From Elephas maximus indicus (lineage: Eukaryota > Chordata > Mammalia > Proboscidea > Elephantidae), in NCBI RefSeq assembly GCF_024166365.1, contig NC_064824.1:46290608-46354607 (forward strand): a DNA stretch of 64,000 bases. The letters run 5' to 3'. The notes under the pieces were generated by a model. It saw nothing but the letters and a program-made list of their open reading frames with translations, did no database searches and was not told the DNA's origin. Of this stretch, positions 34,950-45,160 are shown in pieces (the first letter of the stretch is position 1; every line of letters starts with the position of its first letter). Made by a program: the position numbers and the translations under genes.

Positions 34950-35484
34950 TCAAATGTGTCAATTCTTCTTTGGTTTTCCTTTTTCTTTGTCCAGCTTTCA
35001 CATGTGTATCAGGGGATTAAAAATCCCATAGCTTGGGTCAGGTGCACCTTAGTCATCAAAGCAGATACCTTTGTTTTTTTGAGATTTTAAAGATGTTTTT
35101 TGCAGCAGATTTTCCAATGCAATATGTCATTTGACTTCTTGACTGCTGCTTCCATGGGCATTATTGTTGATCCAAATAAAACGAAATCCTTGACAACTTC
35201 AGTATTTTCTCCATTTATCATGAATGATGTTGCTTATTGGTCCAGTTGTGAGGATTTTCGTTTTCATTGTGTTCAGGTATTATACCTACTGATGGCTGTA
35301 GTCTTTGATCTTCATCAGTAAGTGCTTCAAGTCATTTTCACTTTCAGCGAGCAAGGTTGTGTCATCTGCATACTGCAGGTTGTTAATGAGTTTTCCTCCA
35401 ATCCTGATGCTGCATTCTTCTTCATATAGTCCAGCTTCTCGTATTATTTGCTCAGCATACAGATTGAATAAGTATGGTGAAAAG
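34950..35484 (-). mobile_element. RTE LINE fragment with reverse transcriptase palm
   Basis: The minus frame at 35286-35510 encodes SPYLFNLYAEQIIREAGLYE, GGKLINNLQYADDTTLLAES and DLKHLLMKIKDYS. The YADD codons lie at 35361-35372. This stretch is in-frame and better preserved than the 1.1 kb copy. The rest (34950-35285) carries downstream RTE sequence with frameshifts. Both ends are truncated. Confidence 0.85.
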
Positions 35485-35636
35485 ATTTCCTCATCTATCT
35501 TAGTCTGCAAGCTCTGCTAAACCCTGTCCACCATGGGTGACCCTGCTGGTATTTGAAATATTAGTAGCAAAGCTTCTAGCATCACAGTAACACACGAGCC
35601 ACCACAGTCTGACGAACTGACAAACAGGTGGTGAAA
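35485..35636 (-). mobile_element. Composite SINE head segment
   Basis: CATCTATCTTAGTCTGCAAG, ACCCTGTCCACCATGGGTG, CTGCTGGTATTTGAAAT, CCACCACAGTCTGACGAACTG. The same segment lies at 9846-9992, next to AfroSINE sequence. It is fused to the RTE fragment here. Confidence 0.6.
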
Positions 35637-36055
35637 TTCATCTTAGAGTGCCATATAAATTCACAGATTTCTTGACCCTTCCTGGTAGGTGAAGATGTCT
35701 GATTGTGATGGAGGTTGTGGTTCTATCAACGTAGAAACTCAGAATGTGATTTAATTTGGTTTGTTTCATTTCTGCTTATTTCTGTTCTATCATTTATTCC
35801 TTTTACGTATGGATGTCTTTGCCTCTTTGAACAACCCCAACAAATTTATTCTGACATCTTTTCAGACTATTCTCTAAAATGAATTTCATTTGGATTGAAT
35901 TACTCTTCCAAATATTTTTTTTTTGTTTCTTGGCTGTCCTAGACATCAGACTTCTTCATGTGTTTTGGAATTTGGTTTGCAGGTTCATTTTGGACACCCC
36001 CTCTGAAGTTTTCCCTCTCTAACAGTTTGGTGGTTGTCTCTACCTAACCCAGCCC
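35637..36055. other. Unrecognised stretch
   Basis: T-rich sequence with no family or gene that I can support. Confidence 0.4.
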
Positions 36056-36228
36056 TGTTGTTGTTGTTGGGTGCCATCAAATCGATTTTTGACTCTTTGA
36101 CGAGTAGAACTGCCCCATAGGGTTTTCTAGGCCGTAATCTTTACAGAAGGAGATTGCTAGGTCTTTCTCCTGTGGAGCCACTGGGTGGGTTTGAACTGCC
36201 AACCTTTTGGTTAGCATTCAAGTGCTTA
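36056..36228 (-). mobile_element. AfroSINE, extended-middle variant
   Basis: The left edge is GTTGTTGTTGTTGGGTGCC (reverse of the CAA-repeat tail), the middle reads CCGTAATCTTTACAGAAGG and GGAGCCACTGGGTGGGTTTG, and the head reads CAACCTTTTGGTTAGCATTC. The tRNA head is truncated. Confidence 0.85.
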
Positions 36229-38948
36229 ATTCAGAACTCAATTTACAGTTGAGCTTGGGATGTACTGCCCCTAGTGGACAACTGAACAGTTGGCTCAGTT
36301 CCTGGGAGTGACACTTTGTCTTTGCCCTTTGTCTTCCCAGGCTCACAGCTTCATCTGAACTCGTAGTCCCAGTAGAGTGGAGAGCCCTGTCTGCCTCTGG
36401 CATCAAACAGGAAGCCTGGCTCTGCTCCAGGTTTCACTCATATTTAGAACTCATCCCACATGGGCCAAACCCTTCATCACCACTGCCTACTTGAAGAACT
36501 CAGACAACCCACTGATTTGTTTTCCTTTTCCACAGAGATGTTTACCTTGTAACAGAGCCTGGTCAGGTCTTCTTGATTTTTTTTTTTCTTTTAGCATTTC
36601 ATCTGTCATTGCTGTGTTGAGAGCAGCAAGGTAAACTCACTGCCTTTTGATCATTATAAAAAAAAAAAAAATTTTTTTTTTTTTTTAGTCTGAATTAATT
36701 CATTTGAAAATGGTAAATAAATGACATGGCTTCCAAGTGCAAGTCTGCACAGTCAGATCCATGTCGTCTACAATAATATAAGAAATTCTTCTGGAAGACT
36801 CTCATGATTGACTCCACTTTATTTTTCTGCTCAACAGAGCCTGAGCTTTTAGGTCTTCTATTAATACTTGTGATATACTATACAAGTTGGTACTTGATGA
36901 TTTGTTAGCAATGTTATGTGTGTGCATGTCCTGTTCTCCAGATAATCTACTAATTGTTTCAATGTGGGCACTGTGACTCATTATTAAAGTATTCCCCAAA
37001 AGACACATTCTATGGTAGCCACATACAGTAAGCCTCAATAAATATCAATAACCAGATTGATTTACTTCACACATCTCGAATTTCCTTAGCTACTCAGTTG
37101 GATGTACTATAATGCTTAAAACGATTTATGCATCCAAATGTAATGTTGAAATACAAAAATGTATAGCTACATACTACAAATGTGTACATATTTGGCATTT
37201 TCAGGGTTGTTTTTTTTCCTTTTCTCGTTACATACTTTGAGAATTAGTGCCCACTGACCTTTCAACTTGGAAAACATTGTACAGTTGTCTACAATCCATT
37301 TCCCATTGATATGGAGACAGAAAAATTCCCCATAAAAGGGGCCTCCAGCCCTGCCTATCAGGAAGTCAGCTACCTGTGACCAGAGAGCCTAAGTACATTC
37401 TTTCTAGGAGCAGGTGTTAACCCTCCACAGCTAGCTAAGAGCCTGGAGGGGCCCTATCTTTAGGAGATAAAGAGGTGGCCTGTGTGGGGTCCCTTCTCCT
37501 CCCCCACAGAGTCATTTTTTACTGGGGATACACCCCCTCTAGGAATCTTTCAATGCTCTTCAAAACATGGGCAGGCACAATGCACCTGACCTTGTTCAAA
37601 GGCAGGGGCTGCACCGCCCCAGGCAAAGAACAAAGAAATACAGAAAATTACATCTCTTTCCCAGGTTTTTTCTCAGTTGTATGGAAAGGCCCCTTTGCCT
37701 GACAACCAAAACACTTACTAGTTCTCCCTTTTTTTCTATTCACTCCAGTAAATTAACTAATGCACACCATCAGTTGTTAATGATTGGGAATAATAATCTT
37801 CCCTTTGATATGAGGCAGTCAGTGGGAAAAATGCAAAACTTTGTATCCTCTGCAGTTTAGATCATTTATTCACCTCTGAGAAGAATGTTATTTGCATGGT
37901 TGTTCACTGAATCAGAAATGGACTTTGTGCGACGCATGTTTTACCCTGCAGAAGGGCTCTTTGGGGGGTGGCATTTACTCAAAGGGAACAAATGCCTGCA
38001 GGGTGTTCTCACCACTGTGGGGGTAGCTAGTGACAAGGTGTGACATCTGAAGAGAAATACAGTCATGCACTTTAGCCACCCAGTACTTCCCAATAGACAG
38101 TGAGCTCACTCACAAAACAGTCGGAGAAATCTGGCCCATGAGCAAAACCAATTACTGAAAGGCTATCTGCTCAGAATTCTATTCACTCAATGGTGTCTGC
38201 ATTTTAATGACAAAATGGGGAAAGGGATGCGAAATCTGTGGGGTGCACCACTATTGCCACGTACTCACAAACACATGTGCAATTCCTGGCTTAGTGTGGC
38301 AAAGCTTGTAATTGAAGAAATCCACCATAAGACGTGCGTGTCCACGTATCTGTGTGAGAAAGTGAGGGACACTTAACAAAAACGTAATTTGCTAAGTGAC
38401 TGAAAGGCTATCCTTATACTCTAGATTTCCTTTCAAGTTTCAGTCTATGCTTGTCAAGACAAACTAGATAGCTACTGCATTCCTAAATTCCTGTGAAATG
38501 GACTTAAACCTGATGGACAGCTTTTAAAAACCTGCGTGAGTCAAGGGTAGAACACTAGGAAAATGCTTTAATGTTCTTTTCTTTTTTTTTTTTACAAGTG
38601 AGTACTCAAAAGTGAAATATATTAATGTTGAAGCGTATTCATAGAAAAGAGTACCATTAAAGAGATATGTCCGAAGAATTAGGTCCAAAAAAGGGGAGAC
38701 TCAAAAAAAAGGCGGGGTGGGGGGTGGTGGGTGGCAGTGCTGGCTTGATTTGGTCAAAAAGGGACTTTGAAGAGTTCAGTGAAGCCCCTCATCTCTTGTG
38801 TCAAGGTTGCCTGCTTGTCAGGCTTCTGGGATCTGAGCAGGGAAAAAGGGCTGGGACCTCAGCTTCAGAATATTGACTTAACCCCTTGCTTCCAGTTCTT
38901 CAGAGAAGCTAGGTGATGAATATATGGGGGTGTTCTCATACTAGTCTC
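36229..38948. other. Long single-copy stretch
   Basis: No young repeat recognised. Includes an A14-T15 joint at 36658-36686. Around 37325-37700 there is a TATA-like CCATAAAAGGGG with pyrimidine-rich sequence downstream, which may be an old LTR or simply unique DNA. Short frames at 37475-37860 and 38667-38876 lack motifs. Confidence 0.4.
36658..36686. repeat. A14-T15 self-complementary run
   Basis: An A run joined directly to a T run in otherwise unique sequence. Confidence 0.9.
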
Positions 38949-38949
38949 T

Positions 38950-39096
38950 AGAGTGCTACAGCTGCTAACCAAGAGATGAGCAGTTTGAATCCACCAGGCG
39001 CTCCTTGGAAACTCTATGTGGCAGTTCTACTCTGTCCTGTACGGTGGCTATGAGTTGGAATCCACTTGACAGCAGTGGGTTTGTTTTTTTTTTTGG
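38950..39096 (+). mobile_element. AfroSINE, 5'-truncated
   Basis: Starts in the lower head (GTGCTACAGCTGCTAACC), body GGCGCTCCTTGGAAACTC, tail GAGTTGGAATCCACTTGACA, T-rich end. Confidence 0.9.
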
Positions 39097-39555
39097 CAAG
39101 TTTGTCTATGTACAATGTTTTACAATAAGAAGCTAAATTAATCAATATCCTTAGAGAAATGAGAAACATTGTATGCCTGTAACAAGAACAGGCTACCATG
39201 AAATCTGAACAGAAGATTAAAAACAGCTCATGGAAATGTAAAATCGTTTAGCAGAAGTGTTGAAAGTTGTTAAAAGGATTAGGAGGGAAAGCTGAAGAAA
39301 TTTCCTGAAACTAAAACTAAGAGAGATTGAAAATAGGAGAAAAAAGATAAGAAAATTAGAGGATAGTTTTAGGAGGTCCCAAATTTAGTAGGCATATCAT
39401 AAAGAAATAACATAAAAAAACAGAGGATGGGAAAATTTCAAATAAATGAAATTTCCCAAAACTCAAGAACATGAGTTTCCAGATTGAACTCCCCCTTTAC
39501 CACAATTGCCACAAAACATGGTACAATCAGTGAAAAAAGGTTAATAACAAGGTAT
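39097..39555. other. AT-rich unrecognised stretch
   Basis: A-rich sequence without recognised repeat or gene. Confidence 0.4.
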
Positions 39556-39559
39556 TATT

Positions 39560-39960
39560 GTTGTGGTGGTTTTAAAAATATTCTCCAATTCTTTGACTTT
39601 TTCCCATCAAAGGGTAGAGTCTGGTGATTTGCCTCAAAAGAGTAAATGTTGGCAAAAGTGACTCTGCACGACTCCTGAAGCCAGGTCATAAAAGGTAAGA
39701 TTTCTCTGTCTGGGGATGCTCAGTCTTGGAACCCAGTCACCATGCTGTGAGGAAGCCAAGTAACCATGTGGAAACATGAGGTGTAGGTGTTCTGGCTACA
39801 GACCCGGCTGAAGGTAGTCAGCATCCATTGCTAGATATGTGAGTAAGCACCCCTTCAGATCGTCCAGCCTCCAGCCCTTCTTCCAGCTTCCCTACCTGGT
39901 GCCAAGTAGGGTAGAAACAAGCTGTCACCACTCAGCCCTGCTCTGTTTTCGATTTGTCAT
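39560..39960 (+). mobile_element. Old MaLR-like LTR relic
   Basis: TTCTCCAATTCTTTGACTTT, GGTAGAGTCTGGTGATTTGC, AGCCAGGTCATAAAAGGTAA, CACCATGCTGTGAGGAAGCC, GAAACATGAGGTGTAGGTG: the usual order of an MLT1-type LTR. Edges not defined. Confidence 0.5.
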
Positions 39961-41300
39961 TTTTGCATAGAGTGCAAGGGAAAACAAGTGAGGAGAGGGA
40001 GCCATGGTGAACGTTTCCACCTGTTTAGAAGAAAAGAGCTGGAGTACCTGTTACTTTGCTCCATTGGCCTTTGTGCCTAGTCTTGGGTCCCTGTATAGTG
40101 ACATATTTGAAGAACTTTTAAGTTAGCATAGTCAATCTGCCATTGTTCTAAGAATTGGTGTTTTAATTTCTGAATTTTTCTAGGCCTCATCATTTTTTTT
40201 TTTACCCATTTGTCATTTTAATATTTCTTAGCATCTCTCTAGAATGTAAATTATTTTCTTCTTTTCCTTTAAATTGCTTCATTTCAAAGTCCTTGGGGTT
40301 TTCATCTGGGTTTGTAAAAATATATTTTTAACTTATGGGAGACTTAGATAAACTGATGAAGTAAGCAGAGTTTGTTTGGGTCTAAATTCCTCGCAAATTA
40401 TAATCTTGAAAACTTGTTTAACCCACAGGTTTGGCTCCTACCATCAGATTTAGGTAAAACTTGGTCTAATCCCTGGTTCTAAGGATATGATGTTTCTGAG
40501 AAAAGTTAGCCTCCTTGGTGAGTTGTGCTTACTTCTTAGATGAACTACTGAGGAAGTCAAAAGTAGATCTCTGCTGGGCATCAGAACACTCACCTCCCCC
40601 ATTACTTATTGGACTGGTGCACCTATGAACTGACAATAGCAGAGAAGATTCACCCCACAAAGGTCCTCATTACCTTTAAATTAAGTTCTCTGGTTGTCAT
40701 TAAATGTTAGCAAGGACAAGATGGCCTGCTCCTGCTGGTATCCTTGCAAATCTCAAGGTGGCACAAGGACAGCTGGCATCACACACGGCACAGAACTTGA
40801 CCATCCCATAGGCCCTGCCCTTTCCTGTCTCCCATTTCCAAAAGTCTTGCATGTAACGCTTCTAGCCACATACGCCTTGGAAAATGGGATCTAGTCCCCT
40901 TACTTCTACAGATTCTCCTACAGAGAAGTAGCAATATCCCCTGTCAGGGATAGCCCTTCTAGTCCCTCTAAGAATCTAGCAAATACATTTTTTTAATTTC
41001 TTCAAACTTTATAAAGTTCTATGGGGTTGAGGTAGATTTCTTACAAAGAAAAAAAAAAGGCATTTGCAATGGAAAGGACAGAAACAAGAAGAGGAAGGAA
41101 TGAGGTCACCCAGCAAGAGGGAGGAGAAGAGGGTTACTGGGTTACAGAAGTCAGAGGACATGGGTGGGAGGAGGAACCCAGTCTTCCAAGGAAGAGCTAT
41201 AGGCCTTTGATGAGAATTCTCCCAGTGTTCTGGGGGTGCCTGTAGTTCCTGAAGGACACACCCAGCCCCAGACCTGTAGTGTGGTCATCCCTCCCTACAA
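39961..41300. other. Single-copy stretch
   Basis: No gene or repeat that I can support. The frame at 40694-40894 has no motif. Confidence 0.4.
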
Positions 41301-41303
41301 TGT

Positions 41304-41478
41304 TGTTAGTTGTCATCTCCTTGATTCCTTAATTCTGACTCATGGCAACCCTGGAGCAGAGTAAAACTTCTCTATAGGGTTTTTAAGGCTGTGGCCTTTT
41401 GGAAGCAGCTCTTCTGGTCTTACTTCTGAGGTGCCTCTTGGTGGGTTTGAACCACTAAGCTTCAGTTAGGAGTCCAGT
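41304..41478 (-). mobile_element. AfroSINE, diverged
   Basis: Tail in reverse (TTCTGACTCATGGCAACCC), middle TTCTGGTCTTACTTCTGAGG, head TGGTGGGTTTGAACCAC. Older than the short-form copies. Confidence 0.75.
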
Positions 41479-41479
41479 A

Positions 41480-41652
41480 CTTACCAAAAACCAGTTGCGA
41501 TTGAGTCGATGTGTGTCAGAATTGAACTGTGTTTCATAGGGTTTTCAATGGCTAATTTTTCCAAAGTAGAGCACCAGGCCTTTCTTCCCAGGTGCCTCAG
41601 GGTGAACTTGAACCCTCTAGTCTTTCCAGTTAGCAGCTGAGTGTGTTAAATG
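41480..41652 (-). mobile_element. AfroSINE, CCTGGGTGG subtype
   Basis: CATAGGGTTTTCAATGGC, AGCACCAGGCCTTTCTTCCC, AGGTGCCTCAGGGTGAACTTG, GTTAGCAGCTGAGTGTG. Immediately follows the previous SINE. Confidence 0.82.
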
Positions 41653-41683
41653 GTTTGCACATTCAGGGACTACATAAGGTTTG

Positions 41684-43440
41684 TTTTTGTTGTTAGGTGC
41701 CATCGAGTTGGCTTCTACTCACAGCGACCCAATGTGACAAAGTAGAACTGCCTCACAAGGTTTTCTTGGCTGTAATCTTTTTTTTTTTTTTTAATTGTGC
41801 TTTAAGTGAAAGTTTACAAATCAAGTCAGTCTCTCATACGAAAATTTATATATGCCTTGCTACATACTCCTAATTGCTCTCCATCTAATGAGACAGCCTG
41901 CTCCTTCCCTCTACTCTCTCTTTTTGTGTCCATTCCACCAGCTTCTGACCCCCTCTGCCCTCTCATCTCCCCTCCAGATAGGAGATGCCAACATAGTCTC
42001 AAGTGTCTGCTTGATCCAAGAAGCTCATTCTTCACCAGCATCTTTTTCTATCCCATTGTCCAGCCCAATCCCTGTCTGAAGAGTTGGCTTTCGGAATGGC
42101 TCCTGTCTTGGGCTGACAGAAGGTCTGGGGTCCATGACCTCTGGGGTCTTTCTAGTCTCAGTCTGACCATTAAGTCTGGACTTACTACGAGAATTTGGAG
42201 TCTGCATCCCACTGCTCTCCTGCTTCCTCAGGGGTTCTCTGTTGTGTTCCCTGTCAGGGCAGTCATCGGTTGTGGCCAGGCACCATCTAGTTCTTCTGGT
42301 CTCAGGCTGATGTAGTCTCTGGTTCATGTGGTCCTTTCTGTCTCTTGGGCTCATAATTACCTTGTGTCCTTGGTGTTCTTCATTTTCCTTTGATCCAGGT
42401 GGGTTGAGACCAACTGATGCATCTTAGATGGCCACTTGCCAGCGTTTAAGATCCCAGACGCCACTCTCCAAAGTGGGATGCAGGATGTTTTCTTAATAGA
42501 TTTTATTATGCCAATTGACTTAGATGTCCTCTGAAACCATGGTCCCCAAACCCCCGCCCCTGCTATGCTGGCCTTTGAAGCATTCAGTTTATTCCAGAAA
42601 CTTCTTTGCTTTTGGTTAAGTCCAGTTGTGCTGACCTCTCCTGTATTGTGTGTTGTCTTTCCCTTCACCTAAAGTAGTTCTTATCTACTATCTAATTAGT
42701 GAGTACTCCTCTCCTTCCCTCCCTCCCTCCCCCCCTCATAACCATCAAAGAATATTTTCTTATCCGTTTAAACTATTTCTCGAGTTCTTATAATAGTGGT
42801 CTTATGCAATGTTTGCCCTTTTGCAACTAATTTCACTCAGCATAATACCTTCCAGGTTCCTCCATGTTATGAAATATTTCACAGATTCATCGCTGTTCTT
42901 TATCGATGCATAGTATTCCATTGTGTGAATATACCATAGTTTATTTATCCATTCATAGGTTGATGGGCATCTTGGTTGCTTCCATCTTTTTGCTATTGTA
43001 AACAGTGCCGCAATGAATATGGGTGTGCATATATCTGTTCGTGTAAAGGCTCTTATTTCTCTAGGATATATTCCAAGGAGTGGGATTGCTGGATCATATG
43101 GTAGTTCTACTTCTAGCTTTTTAAGGAAGTGCCAAATCGATTTCAAAAATGGCTGTACCATTTGACATTCCCACCAACAGTGTATGAGTGTTCCAGTCTC
43201 TCCACAACCTCTCCAACATTTACTTTTTGTATTTTTTGGATTATTGCTGGCCTTGTTGGAGTGAGATGGAATCCCACTGTAGTTTTGATTTGCATTTCTC
43301 TAATGTCTAATGATCATAAGCATTGGCAATAATCTTTGTGGGAGCAGATTGCCAGGTCTTTCTTCTGCAGAGTGGCTGGGTGGGTTCAAATTGCCAACCT
43401 TTTGATTCGCAGCTGAGCACTTAACTGTTGTGCCACATAA
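41684..43440 (-). mobile_element. AfroSINE (extended-middle) split by an L1
   Basis: The tail half is at 41684-41780 (GTTAGGTGCCATCGAGTTGG, GTTTTCTTGGCTGTAATC) and the head half at 43323-43440 (GTGGGAGCAGATTGCCAGG, TGGCTGGGTGGGTTCAAATT, TAACTGTTGTGCCAC). The 15-bp joint duplication is TTGGCTGTAATCTTT at 41766-41780 and TTGGCAATAATCTTT at 43323-43337. Confidence 0.9.
41781..43322 (-). mobile_element. L1, type B: ORF2 end plus 3'UTR, inserted in a SINE
   Basis: A minus-strand L1 truncated at its 5' end. The T-rich run at 41781-41792 is its poly-A tail in reverse. The 3'UTR spans about 41793-42800, and ORF2 C-terminus lies at 42802-43161 ([53 protein letters not shown]) and beyond to 43322. This copy ties the type B 3'UTR to L1 ORF2. 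The reading frame is open for 119 codons but lacks all catalytic parts. Confidence 0.9.
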
Positions 43441-43507
43441 GGCCTAAAAAAACTAGGAATCCCTTATTGTTATCTCCTCCAGGGAACAGGAAAATCTATA
43501 GCACTGC

Positions 43508-43682
43508 CCATGGGGGTCCTAGGTAGCACAATGGTTAAATGCTGGACTACTAACCAAAACACTGGCAGTTCGAACCCACTCAGAGGCACCCAGGTGTGCC
43601 TCAGAAGTAAGACCTGGCAATCTGCTTCCAAATGGGGTTGCCATGAGTCAGAATCAACTTGATGGCAACGAACAACAACAAC
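43508..43682 (+). mobile_element. AfroSINE with RTE-like CAA tail
   Basis: Head GGGGTCCTAGGTAGCACAAT, B-box-like GCAGTTCGAACCC, tail GAGTCAGAATCAACTTGATG followed by GGCAACGAACAACAACAAC. This tail repeats the CAA end of the RTE LINEs. Confidence 0.85.
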
Positions 43683-43850
43683 TCCATGGAGGTATCTTCA
43701 TGTGATGTCTTCACGTAGTTTCTCCTCCTCCACTTTCCTCCTTTTTTTTTATTTTAAAATAAATGTTGGTATTGAGCTTGCAAATAAAAAGAATCTTGCT
43801 TGTACATTTTCTTCATGTTTCTTAATATCAAGAGAATGGTGTTGCCATAG
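43683..43850. other. Short spacer
   Basis: Unassigned, with a T-rich run near 43743-43752. Confidence 0.4.
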
Positions 43851-43963
43851 TGATCAAAACAGCCTGGTACTGGTATAACAACAGATGTATAGACCAATGG
43901 AATAGAACTGAGACTCAGAAACAAACCCAACAGCTATGGTCAACTGATTTTTGACAAGGGTGC

Positions 43964-44529
43964 TGTCATGGATTGAACTGTGTCCTCCCAAAATATGTGT
44001 CAACTTGGCCAGGCCATGGTTCCCAGTATTGTGTAATTGTCCTCTATTTTGTGATCTGATATAATTGTCCTCCATTTTGTGGTATTGTATAATTATCCCC
44101 ATTTTCTGTATTGTAAATCTTAACTTCTGTCTGTGATCATAATCGCATTTGATAATGGGTTGTGTTTGTTATGTTGATGAGGCAGGATTAAGTTATGTCT
44201 ATTAGAATATGGTTGTGTTTATTATATTAATGAGGCAAGATTAGGGTATATCTTGAGTCAATCTCCTTTGAGATATAAAAGAGATTAAACAAGTTAGCAC
44301 GGAGATTTGGGGGAAGAAAGATGCCAAGGCACATGAAGATCGCCCAGGAGCAGAAGCTCAAAGAGCCAAGGACCTTCCTCTGAGCCAACAGAGACAGAAA
44401 ACCTTCCCCTAGAACTGGCACCCTGAATTCGGTCTTCTAGAGTCCTAAACTGTGAGGGAATAAATTTCTGTTTGTTAAAGCCATCCACTTGTGGTATTTC
44501 TGTTATAGCAGCACTAGAAAACTAAGACA
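43964..44529 (+). mobile_element. Solo LTR (ERVL/MaLR-like) inside the L1
   Basis: A 566-bp element starting TGTCATGGATTGAACTGTGT and ending AGAAAACTAAGACA, so bounded by TG and CA. It is flanked by a perfect 5-bp duplication GGTGC at 43959-43963 and 44530-44534. A TATA-like ATATAAAAG is at about 44273-44281 and a poly-A signal AATAAA at 44459-44464, giving plus orientation. No internal retroviral sequence remains, so it arose by recombination between two LTRs. A related copy is at 48315-48812. Confidence 0.92.
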
Positions 44530-45067
44530 GGTGCTAAATCCATTCGCTGGGGAAAGAAGAGTCTCTTCAATAAATGGAGCTGGGAAAATTGGATTTCCAC
44601 ATGCCGAAAAATGAAACAGAATTCATGCCTCACACCACATGCAAAAACAAATTCAAAATGGATTAAGGACCTAAATCTGCAAACTAAAACCATAAAATTT
44701 TTGGAAGAACAAGCAGGGGCAATGCTGTCAGGCCTAGCTTTTAATAATGGATTATCTACTGTAACAAAAGCACAAACAACAAAAGATAAAATAAATAAAT
44801 GGGACCTCACGAAAATTAAAAACTTCTCTTCATCAAAAGACTTAACCAAAAAAGTGAAAAGACAAGTTACCAACTGGAAGAACATATGAGGAAACCATAT
44901 ATCCAACAAGAATCTAATAAGCAAAATATATATAAAACTTCGACAACTTAACAAAAAGACAAACCCAATCTTAAAATGGGCAAAGGGTTTAAACAGATAT
45001 TTCACCAAGGAGGACATTCACATAGCCACCAAATAAATGAAAAGATGCTCAGCAGTCCTTAGCCATT

Positions 45068-45160
45068 CAAAACCCAAACTGTTGCCATTGATTCCAACTC
45101 TAGTGACACTATAGGACAGAGTAGAGCTGCCTCATAGTATTTCCAAGGAGTGCCTGGTGG
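45068..45160 (-). mobile_element. AfroSINE, 5'-truncated, inside the L1
   Basis: Contains only the tail and lower body (AACTCTAGTGACACTATAGG, AGGAGTGCCTGGTGG). The L1 sequence TTAGCCAT appears on both sides (about 45058-45066 and 45167-45175), the likely target duplication. Truncation at the head end is the LINE-like pattern. Confidence 0.82.

Noticed and set aside
41806..42354. A 169-codon plus frame and a 109-codon minus frame
   Set aside because: Both lie in the reversed L1 type B 3'UTR, which is noncoding.
44514..45017. A 167-codon minus-strand frame with hydrophobic stretches
   Set aside because: It is the antisense of L1 ORF2 and crosses the joint with a solo LTR, so it is not a gene.
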